Shown here one piece after another: positions 19,608 to 31,275 of a stretch of 64,000 nucleotides of DNA. How positions within the stretch are numbered: the first letter of the stretch is position 1; every line of letters begins with the position of its first letter. A program made the position numbers and the translations under genes. This DNA comes from Selaginella moellendorffii. Lineage: Eukaryota; Streptophyta; Lycopodiopsida; Selaginellales; Selaginellaceae. Below the pieces are notes generated by a model, which searched no databases, was not told the DNA's origin, and worked only from the letters and a program-made list of their open reading frames with translations. The DNA lies in the NCBI RefSeq assembly GCF_000143415.4, contig NW_003314349.1:534254-598253 (forward strand). Reading direction: 5' to 3'.

Positions 19608-21293
19608 CCATGCCTCGGTTTTTAGGGCTCTTGTGAGATTTACAGCCGTATATCCTTTTAGGGCTTTCTAAGTTTATATTTATTTCAAATTAAGTACGAA
19701 GCTTTTCGAGGCTTTGGTATGCGTATTTATGAGTTAAAAAATCTGTCACTGTTGTAACATATACTGAGTTAGGCAAACTTATAAACACACTTTGATAAGA
19801 AAAAATATGCTGTAAAGGTGGTGAAAGCATTAGATATAAAGCCTTTGAGAGAAAATAAACTCTAAGTACATAAAACAATTATGCAAAATCTTATGGGATG
19901 ACCATAAAAGATCTTTACCTTTAAGTAAAAAATAAATATAATAATTGTATAGTTTATTTATTATATATTGTTAAATTATTTTAAAAAACTATATATTTAT
20001 AGTAGTCTAATGAGATGGTGATATAACAGAATAATTGAAAAGTGTAAAATGGTGTGTGACACACTAAAAAAGAATTAACATTTTTTAATATAAAAAATTT
20101 ACTTTTTATTAAAAATTTATAACTAAATATTTTAAGGAGACAATTCCTAAGGAGGTTTCGAATATAATGCATAAAGCTACCATATGGTTTTAGCCCGACC
20201 ATTTTTTAGTACCTTTTGTTTATGTACGTTTTTAATTTCACCCACTTGCAATCAAAGGCATCTTCAGGATCACGTACTCCGACCATAACAAAAAGACGAA
20301 TAACCTAGAAAACAAAAAATAAAGAAATGGGAACAAAGAGCAAAGAATAAGGAGTAGGAGGAAAAAAACCATTTTAATAATTTAAATTTAATACTAGAAT
20401 CAGTGTGATATAAATTATTATAAAACTTTATTTTTCTAATTTTTATTTATATGAGTTAATGGAACTATTTAAGATTTTTAAAAATTAAAAAAAAATTAAA
20501 AATTAAAAACTTATATAAAAATTTAATTAGATCTAAATTATTTTTAAATGTATACATAAAAAAGATTTACATTTGTAGTATTTCAATTAAGCTTCATTGT
20601 AATTAAGAAATTAAAGAAACATCACTCACAACTAAATTTCAAGAGGCCTAATTTCATATGTGGTGGCATTGCAACATCATAAACATTTAATATAATGGCA
20701 TCAAACTATTGATCTTATCAATTGACACTAGAATCAATAAATACTATGTTTTATTTAATAAAATCTTCCATAAATGTGTAATATTGCACCCTAGCTAGCA
20801 AAAAGAAGGAACATTTCACAAATTGCAAATAAAATATTAACTTTGCATTTTAAATTTCAAAACTTCAAACTTCCTCTTTATTTTGTTAGATTCTCCTAAA
20901 TGAAATTAATTTTGATGGCTAAGTATATCGTAAGTAGTGGTTTAAATTATGCTACATTTCTGATTTTATATAGATAATATTGTAAATTTAGTTTTGATTT
21001 AGTTTTGGTTATTTAATAATATTTATTAAATTAATCTCAACCATTTATTTGCAACTATGACCATGGATTTGTACACAGTGAATAACTCTAGATAGCCTGA
21101 GGTAACATTCTATATCCTCCCATTGGGTGGCACTTCGTTAAAAAACTCCATCACATGTAAAAATGTGAAGGAGGAGTTTCTAATAGCTGTGAACACAAAG
21201 TAGATAGAACTCCCACTCAAAACAGAATACAAACAACTCAGTCAATAATTTTGCAGAAGTTTACTATCATCTGATGAAGATCTCTTTTATAGA
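19608..21293. other. AT-rich intergenic DNA
   Basis: About 1.7 kb, very AT-rich, with A/T homopolymers and no domain-bearing frame. A ttagggctctt word at 19622 fits the promoter of the divergent PPR gene. I see nothing else. Confidence 0.6.
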
Positions 21294-22742
21294 TCAAGTA
21301 TCCTGGACATAGAAATTCGCGATTGAAACGACTACGTTCTGGGAGGAGCCGATTTCCCTAGCTATTGCGGCAGCTCGATTACTGTCCTTGTGGAGCTTGC
21401 AAGCGGTCAGCAGCGTCGTCCAGGAGATCACGTCAGGATAGAAGGGCATGGCGAGGAGGAGGTCGTGGGCATCACCCAACTTGCCAGTGCGAGCTAGGAG
21501 ATCAATCACGCAGGAGTAGTGCTTGTATCCCGGCTCCACGCTGTGATCAGCGCTCATGGCCAGGAAGAACTCGATCCCATCGCGGAGCGTCCCTCCATGG
21601 CTGAGTCCTGCGAGGAGATTGACGTGCGTCGCAGCGCTCTTTGCGATTCCTTCTAGGTCCATTTGCCAGAAGAGATCGAGCGCTTGCACCAGATGCCCGT
21701 TCTTGGCATATGCTGCAAGCATTGCGTTCCAAAAGATTAAATCACGGGAATTGCAATTATCAAAGATCGATCGAGCTAGTTCTGGATCGCCACACTTGCC
21801 ATACATTGTAATCAAGGATGTAGAGATTTGGAGTCGCGAGTCTAGTCCCCAGCGCTGGATGCTCGAGTGGAGGAGCTTCCCTTCGGCAATTGCCGTGAGC
21901 CCCGCACAAGCTTCCAATCCGCCCAGGAACGTGATCTCGTCCGGCTCGATCCCTTCCAGATCCATGCTCGCGAGAAATTCCATGGATCGCCGGTGATCGC
22001 CCAGTTGCGAGAACGCCACGATCATCGTGTTCCAGGACGCTCGGTCTCTTTGATTCATCCGGTTAAAAGCCTCTAGCGCAAGATCAAAATGCCCATTCGT
22101 GGCAAGTGCTGCTATGATCGTGTTCCACGACACAAGATCGCGGTGGATCATCCCATCAAAGACCCTCTTCGCGTCCCTTACGCTAGCGCATCGCGAATAC
22201 ATCTTGATGAGCGAATTCGCGAGCGGGAGCTCTGATCTATCCAGCCCGAGGCTGACAATCCGGGCGTGGATTTGCCGTCCCCGCGAGAGGGATTGGAGCT
22301 GGGCGCACGCCTCGATCGCGCCCAAGAGCGTGATTCCATCGCCCACAATCCCTTCTAGATCCATGATCTCGAAGAGATGGAGGGCTCTTCGCGGATGCCC
22401 TTGCTGGGCATATGCGGTGATGATGGTGTTCCACGCCACGATCTCGATCGCGGGCATCGAATGGAGCGCCGACCGCGCTCGATCGAGATCACCGCTTCGC
22501 ACGAACGCGCTGATCAGATTCGTCCACGAGTAGATGTTTGAGTGCCGGATCCGGTGGAATGCCTGGATCGCGTCCTCTGTTCTTCCACACTTCCCATACA
22601 TGAGGATTATCAAATTGCCCAGGAATGTCTGGCGATCCTCGCCGGATTGGACGAGCTGCCGGTGGATTTCCCTCCCGCGAGCTAGATCTCGCGAGTCGCC
22701 ACACTGCCGGAGGAGGAGAGAGGATTCTAGCACGGAGCTCAT
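21294..22742 (-). CDS. PPR protein, PLS class, 482 aa
   Basis: Intronless. It starts MSSVLESSLLLRQCGDSRDL, giving no obvious transit peptide. The typical plant PLS pattern follows: GREIHRQLVQSG, NLIILMYGKCGRTEDA, YSWTNLISAFVRSGDLDRAR, VAWNTIITAYAQQGHPRRAL, then a second cycle with GRQIHARIVSLGL and MYSRCASVRDAKRVFDGM. It ends with an E1-like motif (YSCVIDLLARTGKLGDAHDL, SWTTLLTACKLHKDSNRA) and stops a little after, without DYW. The expected place of action is the mitochondrion or plastid. Only 46 bp separate its start from the stop of the upstream F-box/LRR gene on the same strand. Confidence 0.9.
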   Translation of the reverse strand: MSSVLESSLLLRQCGDSRDLARGREIHRQLVQSGEDRQTFLGNLIILMYGKCGRTEDAIQAFHRIRHSNIYSWTNLISAFVRSGDLDRARSALHSMPAIEIVAWNTIITAYAQQGHPRRALHLFEIMDLEGIVGDGITLLGAIEACAQLQSLSRGRQIHARIVSLGLDRSELPLANSLIKMYSRCASVRDAKRVFDGMIHRDLVSWNTIIAALATNGHFDLALEAFNRMNQRDRASWNTMIVAFSQLGDHRRSMEFLASMDLEGIEPDEITFLGGLEACAGLTAIAEGKLLHSSIQRWGLDSRLQISTSLITMYGKCGDPELARSIFDNCNSRDLIFWNAMLAAYAKNGHLVQALDLFWQMDLEGIAKSAATHVNLLAGLSHGGTLRDGIEFFLAMSADHSVEPGYKHYSCVIDLLARTGKLGDAHDLLLAMPFYPDVISWTTLLTACKLHKDSNRAAAIAREIGSSQNVVVSIANFYVQDT

Positions 22743-22788
22743 AGCTCAATCGATCGAGAGGATCGATCGAGCAAAGAATAGAATGGCT

Positions 22789-23791
22789 TTATAACGATGG
22801 GGCTGGTTTGATCTGGAGCTGCGAATTCAGTGCTGCCAGGGAGTGGAAGAAGAGATTGGTGACCTTGATGCCAAAGACGTTGAGCGATTGGAGGCTTGGG
22901 CATCCTCGCGCGAGGTGGAGGAGCCCTTTCTCTGTCACGAATTTGCATCCCCACACATTGAGCGCCTGGAAGGAAGAAGAGGATCCATGGATCATGGAAT
23001 GGATAGATCACAAATCTGGTAGAATGAATTCCACGGACCTTGAGAGAGCGGCAATGCGTGGCGATGGCGAGGAGGGACGCGTCGGTGATGAAAGTGCCAC
23101 CCACATTGAGATTCTCGAGCGATTTGGCTCGAAAGACCTGGAAGGAAGAAGATCGATTGGATGCGAAGCGTGGATTTCCAGCTTACCAGCGCCGCGACGC
23201 CTTGATCAGTGATTGCCGTGACACCCCACAAGGAAATCGAGCGGAGATTGGGGCAGCAGCTAGAATCCGCGATGGCAACGAGCGCAATGTCTGTGATCTG
23301 GCAGCCCCAAGTTCCAGCGGACCTGGAATGGAAAGAATTAGAGCCCGAGAGAGAAGAGATCAGAGCCTACATGTCGAGATCCAAGAGATTGAGCGCTTGA
23401 TTCACAAGATTGGCGACCGAGACATCGTCGACACGGCATCCCGCGAAGCTCAATCGCTTGCGATATGCCAGCGATTGCCGCATGGCGCTCCTCCATTTCT
23501 TGCACACGAGATTCACCCTGCCCAAAATTAGGGTTCTTCCGCAAATAAAGGGGGCTAAAAAGAAAGGGGAAAAAAAACGAGATACCGTGCTTACATGGCC
23601 ATGTCCCGGAAGGAAGATAACTGTAACAAGCAATGCGCCAGGAGATCCACTGGAAGAATCTCATCGCGCGCAATCTCCACTCCAATCGATGAGCCCAGCT
23701 CCAGATTGGGCTTCGCTTCCTTGTCATCGAATTGCTGCGACCGAAGGCGCAGGAGCGCTGCCGCCGCGGAATTTCTCTCCAATTCCTCCAT
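22789..23791 (-). CDS. F-box/LRR protein, At5g67140-like
   Basis: Five exons on the minus strand, 23595-23791, 23371-23517, 23187-23322, 23039-23137 and 22789-22965, encode 251 aa. Introns are 38-93 bp, all GT-AG, and every junction keeps the frame. The F-box is near residues 45-65 (ILPVDLLAHCLLQLSSFRDM) and is continued by VCKKWRSAMRQSLA. C-terminal leucine-rich repeats follow (NLVNQALNLLDLDM, ITDIALVAIADSSC, SISLWGVTAITDQGVAAL, LNVGGTFITDASLLAIATHC, LNVWGCKFVTEKGLLHLARG). The layout matches the small Arabidopsis F-box protein At5g67140, judged from memory. F-box proteins select substrates for SCF ubiquitin ligases; the substrate is unknown. Confidence 0.88.
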
Positions 23792-24055
23792 GGCGCCGCA
23801 GAGAAAAAGAGGTTGGCGATGAATCTCAAATGCGTGGGCCTTTTGCCAGCGAGGAATCTACCATTCTTCCAAGAGAACGTCGTGTCACTCACTCTAGAGC
23901 CTCTAGATCACGCCAAAAGAGTATCGTCATAGTGTCGCCACTAAAGTGGTGGTAAAATCAAAGAAAGTTCTCCCATTCTTTTGGAACTTTCGCGCAAAGA
24001 GAGGAATTTTTTCTTTCTTTCTTCTCTCTTTGGATCCCAAGCGCCACGAATCGAA

Positions 24056-26037
24056 TCACAGGTAAGTTGGCGCGAGGATAAATTCTGGCGAGGATTCGCT
24101 CGTCCCGGTGGCGAAGGCAGCGTCGATCTCTTTGCGGGATCTTCCTCCGCCGCCTTTGGAGGAGGAGGAATTGGACGAGCTTGGCGAGGATGACGAGGAG
24201 GATGACGATGCCGGAGAGATCACTACGCTCGAGACGAGCTCTTCGATCTCTGGAGACGACAGGTATGCGCAGGCCGCCACGAAGTTTGTGATGTGGTACC
24301 TGACGCAGCGCAGCACGATCGTGTCATTCCATCCTAGACTTGAGAGAATTCAAGCAAATCACTCACCTCAATTCACCGGTTTGTTGATCGTCGCGCATTT
24401 GGAAGAAGTTTTCCATGTAACACGCAGTAGCTTGCAAGTGCTGGAGCTGCGAAAAAAGCAGATTTTTATCTCGTTTGGTATGGAGATTTTCGCGAGAATC
24501 TACCTTGGCGTGTGCGATCAAGAGCAGCATGAGTGACAAAAGATCGTCTGTACAGAGCTGATTCTCTGCATGGAACGAAATACTTGGAAGTAAGCATAGA
24601 AGTTTTTCTTTCCTTCCTTTGATACCTTTGGACGAACTAGCTTGAATTCCGTCCATCACAAAGTTGATGGTTTTCTTCAAGCAGACTGCCTGGAAAATAA
24701 AAACCATTCTTCTAAATGTTTGTGACACGAAGCTTTCCGTACCTTTTCAAGGGGACTGCGACAAGTGTTGATCATTCCAAACACCTGTATTGCGTCTCCA
24801 AAAGCGATATCCTTGAGATCTGCATTTACTCCCAGTATCGAAGGATCCAGCTGGAGAAAAAAAATCGAAAACAAATTACAAAGTCAACATGAAATCGGGA
24901 GATTTTTTACCTGTCTGAGTTTTGATAGTTTCTGAGCTAGCTTCCTGTCATCAGCAGCGTACATTTGCTCGCAGGCGCCCATAATCTTGTCATGCGCTGC
25001 AGCCATAACCCACGTCTCACAGGCTAGCCAAAGCTGCGCAGCTTACTCAAATTAGTAGCTCTTAGAGATCACATGAAACTTACGCTCTCGGAATGGTCTT
25101 CAGACAAGTCAGAGGTCCGAGTAAGGAGTTGATCACGAAGGTTGCGCACTATGCTAAGCAGCGTTCCTCTCCACGCTTCAATCCGCAGCTAAAAAGCCAT
25201 TGTCAGATTTCGTTTTTATCTCTGAATTTTCATTCTGTACCTCGTTTGGGAGCTGGCAGTCTCCCATCTGGTAGAACCCATTGAATTGCTCGATCATCGT
25301 CATGGCGGCTTCGAACGCGTTTGTGTTTGAGTATCTCGATTTTAAAAATGCTGTACAGTCTTCACGAGTATCCAGTGCATCAGCAGGATGTTGATTATTG
25401 CCGACCTGCCAACGTAGAGCGAGCGGTCTTGTTTTACGGCTTGCCTCATCGACGCTCTTATTTTTTGATGGCGCAGAAGTTAGGGACAAAGCCCGTAAAA
25501 GACTCTGTGCTCGCTTGTGTTTCGGTGGAAGAACAATTCGTTGCTCGATCGCCGTTTTCCATACTCCGGCTTCGTGCTGATATCAGAAAAAGCAAAGTCA
25601 AGCGGCGAAAACACTGATTAAAGAACTTGCCTGGTTTGACACTAATAGAAACATCTTCTTTCCTTGGACGGTCTTGATGAAAACTATCGCACCCTCCGGC
25701 TCAGGCAAGTACTGATTCGTGCAAGAGCTCCTCCTGCTGATCCTTCGCCAAAAATGCAACTTGGAGCTGCTATTGAGGGAGCCATTGCCGGACTCCGTGG
25801 AATCCACAATCTTAACAGTGGTACCCCCATTCAGAAAAATCTTTCTCTGCAGAATCGGGTGTCAAAAATCGATGGCATCGGCGAACTAAGAAGCTGTACC
25901 TCTAGATGATCCCGCTGCTCTGATGAGAAGACTTGAAGCTTTCCTGGAGACACGGCAACAAATTGATGCTTCCACTGCATTTGGTTGCTCCATAGATACC
26001 CCCAATTTGCATGCTCTTCGCCTGTCATCGTTACCAT
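24056..26037 (-). CDS. PH-like plus VPS9-domain protein, putative Rab5-family GEF
   Basis: Ten exons on the minus strand: 25900-26037, 25631-25846, 25241-25576, 25084-25188, 24911-25033, 24743-24850, 24626-24689, 24504-24565, 24367-24446 and 24056-24299, encoding 491 aa. The N-terminal ~150 residues look like a PH domain (NWGYLWSNQMQWKHQFVAVS, then GAIVFIKTVQGKKMFLLVSN and HEAGVWKTAIEQRI). The C-terminal half has VPS9 hallmarks: DPSILGVNADLKDIAFGDAI, CTDDLLSLMLLLIAHAKLQ, CYMENFF and GELRYHITNFVAACAYL. A serine-rich, low-complexity tail follows. VPS9 domains catalyse nucleotide exchange on Rab5-type GTPases at endosomes. The intron at 25577-25630 appears to be GC-AG. Family assignment is by pattern. 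Confidence 0.75.
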
Positions 26038-26119
26038 AGCAGGCTAAGATCGGCATGGAGCTGCTGCGGCTGCTCTTGCTGCCCCTCCTGCGAAACGGCG
26101 AAAAATGTCGAGGCTGAAG

Positions 26120-27810
26120 CAACGCCTCTATACATACTAACTTGCCACCGCTCCCTGCACCAGAACATTAAACTTTTGCCAAAAGTGAAACAAGCAAGCA
26201 AGGCATACACTCGGCAGCTCTTGATCTTTCCCAGCTCTCGAGATTATTTTAGGAGAGAGTGGCGTAGCTCATACTCTCGATCGCCAAGTGTGGTGGGTGA
26301 AAAGACACACCTAACCCCACCCTCACCTGGTGACAGAGAGCAAGTCAAAAGCATTAGTCGCTGTTTCGCTAAGATCAATAGCTAGGGGAATTCTTTTGGC
26401 GGTGCAAAGACGAAAAGGAATACGCACTCACTCACTCATCAGTCGAAAGGATCGATTCGACGGTCATGTTCAGTAGCCAGTGCCATTACTGTGCACAAAC
26501 AAGTAGGACACATCGCCTGCAAGATAGAAAAATGAAAAAGGATCAAAAGTGGACGGAGAAAACATCAGAAAAAGAAAGGAGACATCGGAAGTAAGAAAAT
26601 AAAGTGTAGCTAGACGGAGAAGGAAGAAACTTCTACCTTCGTCACGCCAAAGCAGTTTGGACATCTCTTACGTTCCATGGATTCCGGCCTAGCCATGAAA
26701 CATTGTAAAGCAAAGTAGCAATAAAAACTATGAAAATGAATGACGTCTTCATTGATTGCCATACCAGTTCCATGACAATACTTGCACCTCTGCTTATCCT
26801 GCTGCCGGATCTTACTAGCTTCCACCACCATCAGAGACGATATCACTCCGACTGACCCACCCGAAAATGATGCAACGCTTGGATCGACCTGACTATAAAA
26901 ATCCCAAAGACCACATCAAGCAACAGCAACAAACTCCCTATGTCACAAACCTTAGCTGCTCGGGTAAATGTATAAATCGGTATAGGTGGTAAATCCAATC
27001 CCAAGTCTGAGCTCCAGCTTTGGAAAGGATAACAAAAATGTAAGGAGATCATATATACACAGTCTAGATTTGAAGTGCTTACAACAGGAGCTAGAAGGCC
27101 ACCGAAAAGGACGACTCCACCGTACAAGGCAAAGCAAGTTGCATAGTAGGTCTTCAACGTCGTGTATGTCTGCCATAGCCAAGCGATTGTTGAGAGGAAA
27201 TAGAAAAACATAAGAAAGTGTTTGTTTACCAAAGGTGGAAGAAATGGAAACAATGGTGAATACTCTGGTAGATCGTTCTCCTCGTCCTCCTCTTCCAGGC
27301 CTAGCTCGGCGCCTTTCAATCGCTGCTGGATCCTCAGTCTTCTAACCTGGAAAGAAGAGCGATCGACCGATGACACACAAGAGCACAAATTCAAATACCT
27401 CCTCCATGCGCAAGAAGACTTCTCACTCCTCGAACTGCATTTTCGCGAGATCGACGACGGTGTCTCGGCTCTCGATGATGCAAAACCCGTTGTTCGAGGA
27501 GGAGGAATCATCCGTGAGCGTCGTCCTTACACTGCGCTTGAGCGGTCTTGACCTCGAAATCCACAAAGCCGGACTCAAGCATCTGGAATTTCTTGCCCAA
27601 GAACCACCAAAGCTGCTTACTACGGGAGAATGCGGGGCCGACATCGACGAGAACATCTCTCCAACCAACCTCGCATTCCTCGCTAGACGCACCTGGAATT
27701 TCTCGCGAGCCCTACAAACCCTGATTATCAGTGCTCTAGCGACAAGAGAACGTAATATCCTCTCTTCGCCAAGTCGTAGGCATATTCCGTCAAAGTCCTT
27801 AAACTAAAAA
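26120..27810. repeat. Segmental duplication copy A (partner 33717-35415)
   Basis: From the cttgccaccgct border near 26141 through the complete ORANGE-like gene to the catattccgtcaaagt word near 27781, this block parallels 33717-35415 in the same orientation. Exons and introns are both matched. Copy A has more deletions within the gene than copy B. Confidence 0.9.
26439..27656 (-). pseudogene. ORANGE-like gene, degenerate copy
   Basis: Every exon of the intact gene at 33969-35250 is recognisable, but several lesions are visible. In exon 1 the stretch after KMQFEE has lost about 27 bp and now reads TGA. In exon 4 a 10-bp deletion shifts the frame after TTYTD. In the zinc-finger exon about 50 bp, including one CxxC pair and the normal acceptor context, are gone. 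The last exon has Val for Gly after CPTCLCT. Retaining the fifth intron would keep that local frame open but would not repair the upstream stop. I conclude it cannot make ORANGE. Confidence 0.85.
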
Positions 27811-27974
27811 AAGTACTTGACTTAAAGGCAGAAATAGTTATATTTCTGAAGGGTATTTACAAGTTTGACCTTTTTGGAAAATCCGCGATTATGAGGCGCA
27901 GATCAGGACCGTCCAAGTGATGGTACGAAGAGGAATCTTCGTCCATGGCGTATATCATTGCTTGGCACTGCCGC

Positions 27975-28290
27975 CATCTAGTCTCCTCCTAACCCTAACA
28001 TTAGCGTGGCTTTGACCTCTCGAAGTAATGAATCAGGATCGCTCGCATCAGGACACAATTGCTGCATTATTCAGACAAAAGAAAGGCGTGAACAAAAGAG
28101 AGCATCTACAAAAGCTACTTACCTGCAAACACGTTGTATTGGTTTCTCCAACTGGATCAGGGAGATAGTAGGCGGCAATCTTTCTTCCGGAGACCATCTG
28201 TACCAGTTGCCGGAGGTTTTCGGGAGTGAGGCCAGAGACTTTCACCGTTGATGGTTCAGGGGCGCTCACTGTCAAACCTTCTGCTGCAAG
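27975..28290 (-). pseudogene. Detached last two exons of an ankyrin-like gene
   Basis: The minus strand repeats the last two exons and the intron between them of the gene at 29770-31275 (GLTVSAPEPSTVKVSGL, GRKIAAYYLP, TTCLQ, then QLCPDASDPDSLLREVKATL). The frame is still open here, but the first four exons are absent, so it is a partial duplicate. Confidence 0.75.
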
Positions 28291-28349
28291 AATCAATAAT
28301 TACGTATCTCGAAATTAAATAATCTCGAAAGCTGGGAAATGCGGACTGT

Positions 28350-28525
28350 ATGCTTTTGGTAAAGTTTAATGTTTTGGTGCAGGAAGCGCTGGCAAGTCCA
28401 GGGATCTGACGTCGAGGCAAGGGAGAAGTTCCTGTCGAGCAGAGAAGTTGCCTATCAGAAGAGAGATCTCAGGAGATGGAGGAGAAAGCAGACTTAGCAG
28501 CGGGGGAGACGAGGTGAATGAGCGT
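28350..28525 (+). repeat. Inverted copy of 33590-33755 carrying a Crinkler-type NTPase scrap
   Basis: The plus strand here matches the minus strand of 33590-33755, from a ttaatgttttggtgcagga border onward. It encodes FLSSREVAYQKRDLR, which aligns with FLLSREVAQQKRDLQ of the intact NTPase, then breaks in TAG. Both copies carry the same non-NTPase flank, so the scrap was moved together with its surroundings. Confidence 0.8.
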
Positions 28526-28529
28526 GATG

Positions 28530-28760
28530 CGCTTAAAGCTGTCAAGCTCTTCCATGGCTAGCGATTGGCGCAAGCAGCAAAGCCGGTTGCAAAGAATCCA
28601 GAAACTACAGCCATTTGTCTCGGCCAGGTCCTTAACTTACGGCCCCGACTTCTCTGGATACGCTCGTGCCAGACGAGAGCCGCTCTTGACGTCCTTCACG
28701 TGTCCTTGTAAAGCCCGAAACCGTAGTGATCCACCAATGCCTCAACCGGAACACGTCGCG
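28530..28760 (-). repeat. Inverted copy of 31430-31640
   Basis: The minus strand here parallels the plus strand at 31430-31640: a ggttgaggcattggt-gatcactacgg start, a gaggacgtgaa-like centre, and an end with cgctagccatggaagagctt. Neither copy has a recognised product. Confidence 0.7.
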
Positions 28761-28814
28761 CAACCTGCCGGAACAAGTGAACGTTATCGCATCCCTGAGC
28801 GCGAGCATCACCCT

Positions 28815-28975
28815 GATATTCGCTAGACGAGCCAAATTTCTCGCGAGCCCACAGTACAAGAGAACATATAAGGCATATTCCGTCAAAGTCCTTAAACCAT
28901 AAAAGATATTTGATATGGGAGTTCCACGAGACAATGTCTCGCGTGGGCATCATATCAAACACGCGCTAAGCTCTC
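28815..28975 (-). pseudogene. ORANGE upstream scrap plus PPR scrap
   Basis: 28815-28900 repeats the ORANGE upstream region (gacgagccaaatttct, then catattccgtcaaagtcctt), seen also at 35295-35415 and 27690-27800. Directly beside it the minus strand reads VFDMMPTRDIVSWN, one PPR motif end. Neither is part of an intact gene. Confidence 0.6.
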
Positions 28976-29399
28976 CGCAAATGCCCGGATCATTGGGCCC
29001 GTGCTCCGCCTAGGCCGAGATCATGAGCGTCGAGGACACGGGATTGCAGCTCGGCATGCGCGCTCCACCTTGCCCAGATCTTTGCGATGCGTTTCGAGCA
29101 GGATCGTCTCATCGCATTGGGTAATCTCTGCGAATGCTGCGTCTACGGCGGAGATATCTTCAAGAGGGATTGTTCCAGTTCAGGCGTGGAATCCATGAGC
29201 CTCTTCGCCAGAGAAAGACGGCCATGGCAGGAGGAATGTGGCATGACATGGAAGCGATTGTAACTACCATGGTCGCTCATGACACATAGTTGCACAGTAA
29301 AATAAAGATGCCTTATGTTAACAAATATTGCAATTAATGAGTTTCACGAAGACAAATTCCATTATGGCACTTGTTAAAATATTTCATCCAAGCTGCCAT

Positions 29400-29769
29400 G
29401 CTCAGCTATGGCATATATCATAGGGCCACAAGATCTCTGCTAAGCATGCTCGGAAGAGCTATGGTCCTGGGGGTCAAAGACAGTGTGGGCGTCAGCAAGG
29501 CTGCCATGGTGGCCATACATTGTTGGCGAGGAAGATCGCTCCGCCATGAATCTAAGAGAGCTGGAATCCATCGCCCTATGCTGGGTGGAACACTGATGTA
29601 ACAAAACAGAGGCCTTGTTTGATAGCATGGGTGTGGATAAATCCTGCGCCTCGACATTTGACGGGCGTAATTGCAATGTTGGGTGGATTTTCCTTGATGG
29701 AAACTCTACAACGAGAGAGGTGGTCATGTTCCTCAAAACCCGCCAAGCACTGCCATCGCGCCAACACCA
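29400..29769 (-). pseudogene. PPR remnant
   Basis: The minus strand carries MYGHHGSLADAHTVFD (compare MYGKCGSLADARxVFD) and, in other frames, IHTHAIKQGLCF, typical of PLS PPR genes. The pieces are separated by shifts. It lies just downstream of the ankyrin-like gene on the same strand. Upstream sequence 28976-29400 is unassigned. Confidence 0.55.
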
Positions 29770-31275
29770 TTAGTCTCCTCCTACCATTAGCGTGGCTTTG
29801 ACCTCTCGAAGTAATGAATCAGGATCGCTCGCATCAGGAAACAATTGCTGCGTTATTCAGACAAAAGAAAGGCGTGAACAAAAGAGAGCATCTACAAAAG
29901 CTACTTACCTGCAAACACATTGTATTGGTTTCTCCAACTGCATCAGGGAGATAGTAGGCGGCAATCTTTCTTCCGGAGACCATCTTTATCAGTTTCCGGA
30001 GATTTTCGGAAGTGAGACCAGAAACTTTCACCGTTGATGGTTCAGGGGCGCTCACTGTCAAACCTTCTACAAGAATCAATAATTACATATGTGTAACCTA
30101 TAGGAAGAACAAAAGACCAAACCAGGAGCATCCGGGGCATCCGGGTATTTCTCGTCGATAAACTTTCGAATCTTTCCCGTAGCACGAGCTCGTGCAGTTT
30201 GACCAAACCTGCAAGGCAGGACAATTTAGTCAAGAAGACAACGCTGCTTCGTCCAAACCAGTCAACTTGATCCACGTCGACCTCAAATTGACACATAAAC
30301 TCCACGAGCTCTTCCATGTTCTTGGACACAGCTAGAACCTGTGCATGCCAGTTTAAACACCGGACATGAACCATGCATATACGGAGAAAGACTCACCAGA
30401 GGGAGCACCTCAAAGGAGCTAAACGTATCTAAACAAGACATAAAACACACCACCGCTTTCGCCTCCTCTACATTCCCTTCGCGTATCCGTTTGCAAAGGA
30501 TATCCGCCAGCTTCTTGTTGGTTGTCATGTAGCCCCTCCGATCCTGCACAAACAAGTGAGATAAACTTGTTTTCGCATCGCCAAAGATGGCGACACTTAC
30601 TTCCCGGAGTGTTGGCCAGAGTACCCTTGGAAGAGCCGTGAGATAGAGCCGAAAGCCACTCAACAGCTCGCCCAAGTCTACAAAGTCGGGGTCATGGAAT
30701 CGTTGAGTCCCTTGGCGAGTGATAAGAACCACGTCCAGGCATCCCGGCATCAAGGCCAAGACTCCAGAAAATGCCCCGGATTCCAAAAGTTGGCGCCACG
30801 CTGGCTCTTCGTGCCTCTCCCCAATCTCGAACGCTAGGATCCCCTCGGATGGACAGTAGGGCTCACACGTCCGGAAGAGAGCTTGTTGAGGCATGAAGAA
30901 CTTGCCCTCTTTCGACTTCCAAAGCGGGCTGGGCAGCAAGAGAAACTCGAACACGTTCCCTTTCTTCATGGCATAGCACCGGACCTGTTCTTTTGCATCG
31001 GCTAGCGTCGCGTATGCGAGAGACGTCGGGAAGAAAACGAAGAGGCTCTTCCCGTCAAACGAGCAACAGACCCCAGATTCATCGAGGCTCTTCGAAATAG
31101 AATCTTGTACCTTTTTGGACGGTTTTCGAGTGGTGACAAGCTCCAGAACCGCATCCTCTTGCAGATCATAGTGGGAAGGGAGACACCATTTTCCAGCGAT
31201 TTCTAGCCTGCGCCCACGGAAGACTACAGAAGAAACTCTATCGCCTCTCCCGTAGAGCGGTGTGGACTCAGCCAT
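29770..31275 (-). CDS. Ankyrin-like protein of unknown function, 407 aa
   Basis: Six exons on the minus strand, 30601-31275, 30397-30543, 30259-30338, 30123-30208, 29909-30066 and 29770-29847; all GT-AG with frame kept at each junction. The long first exon encodes 225 residues (MAESTPLYGRGDRVSSVVFR onward) that I do not recognise. The centre is ankyrin-like: LCKRIREGNVEEAKAVVCFM, then LAVSKNMEELVEFMCQFEVD and VDWFGQTARARA, which resembles the ankyrin D-x-x-G-x-T-A-L-x-x-A pattern. The C terminus (GLTVSAPEPSTVKVSGLTSE, GRKIAAYYLP) is unassigned. Part of the 3' end is duplicated at 27975-28290. Function is unknown; ankyrin repeats usually mediate protein contacts. Confidence 0.7.

Noticed and set aside
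28006..28251. Plus-strand frame duplicated at 29792-30037
   Set aside because: Its conservation is explained by the minus-strand exons of the ankyrin-like gene and its partial duplicate.
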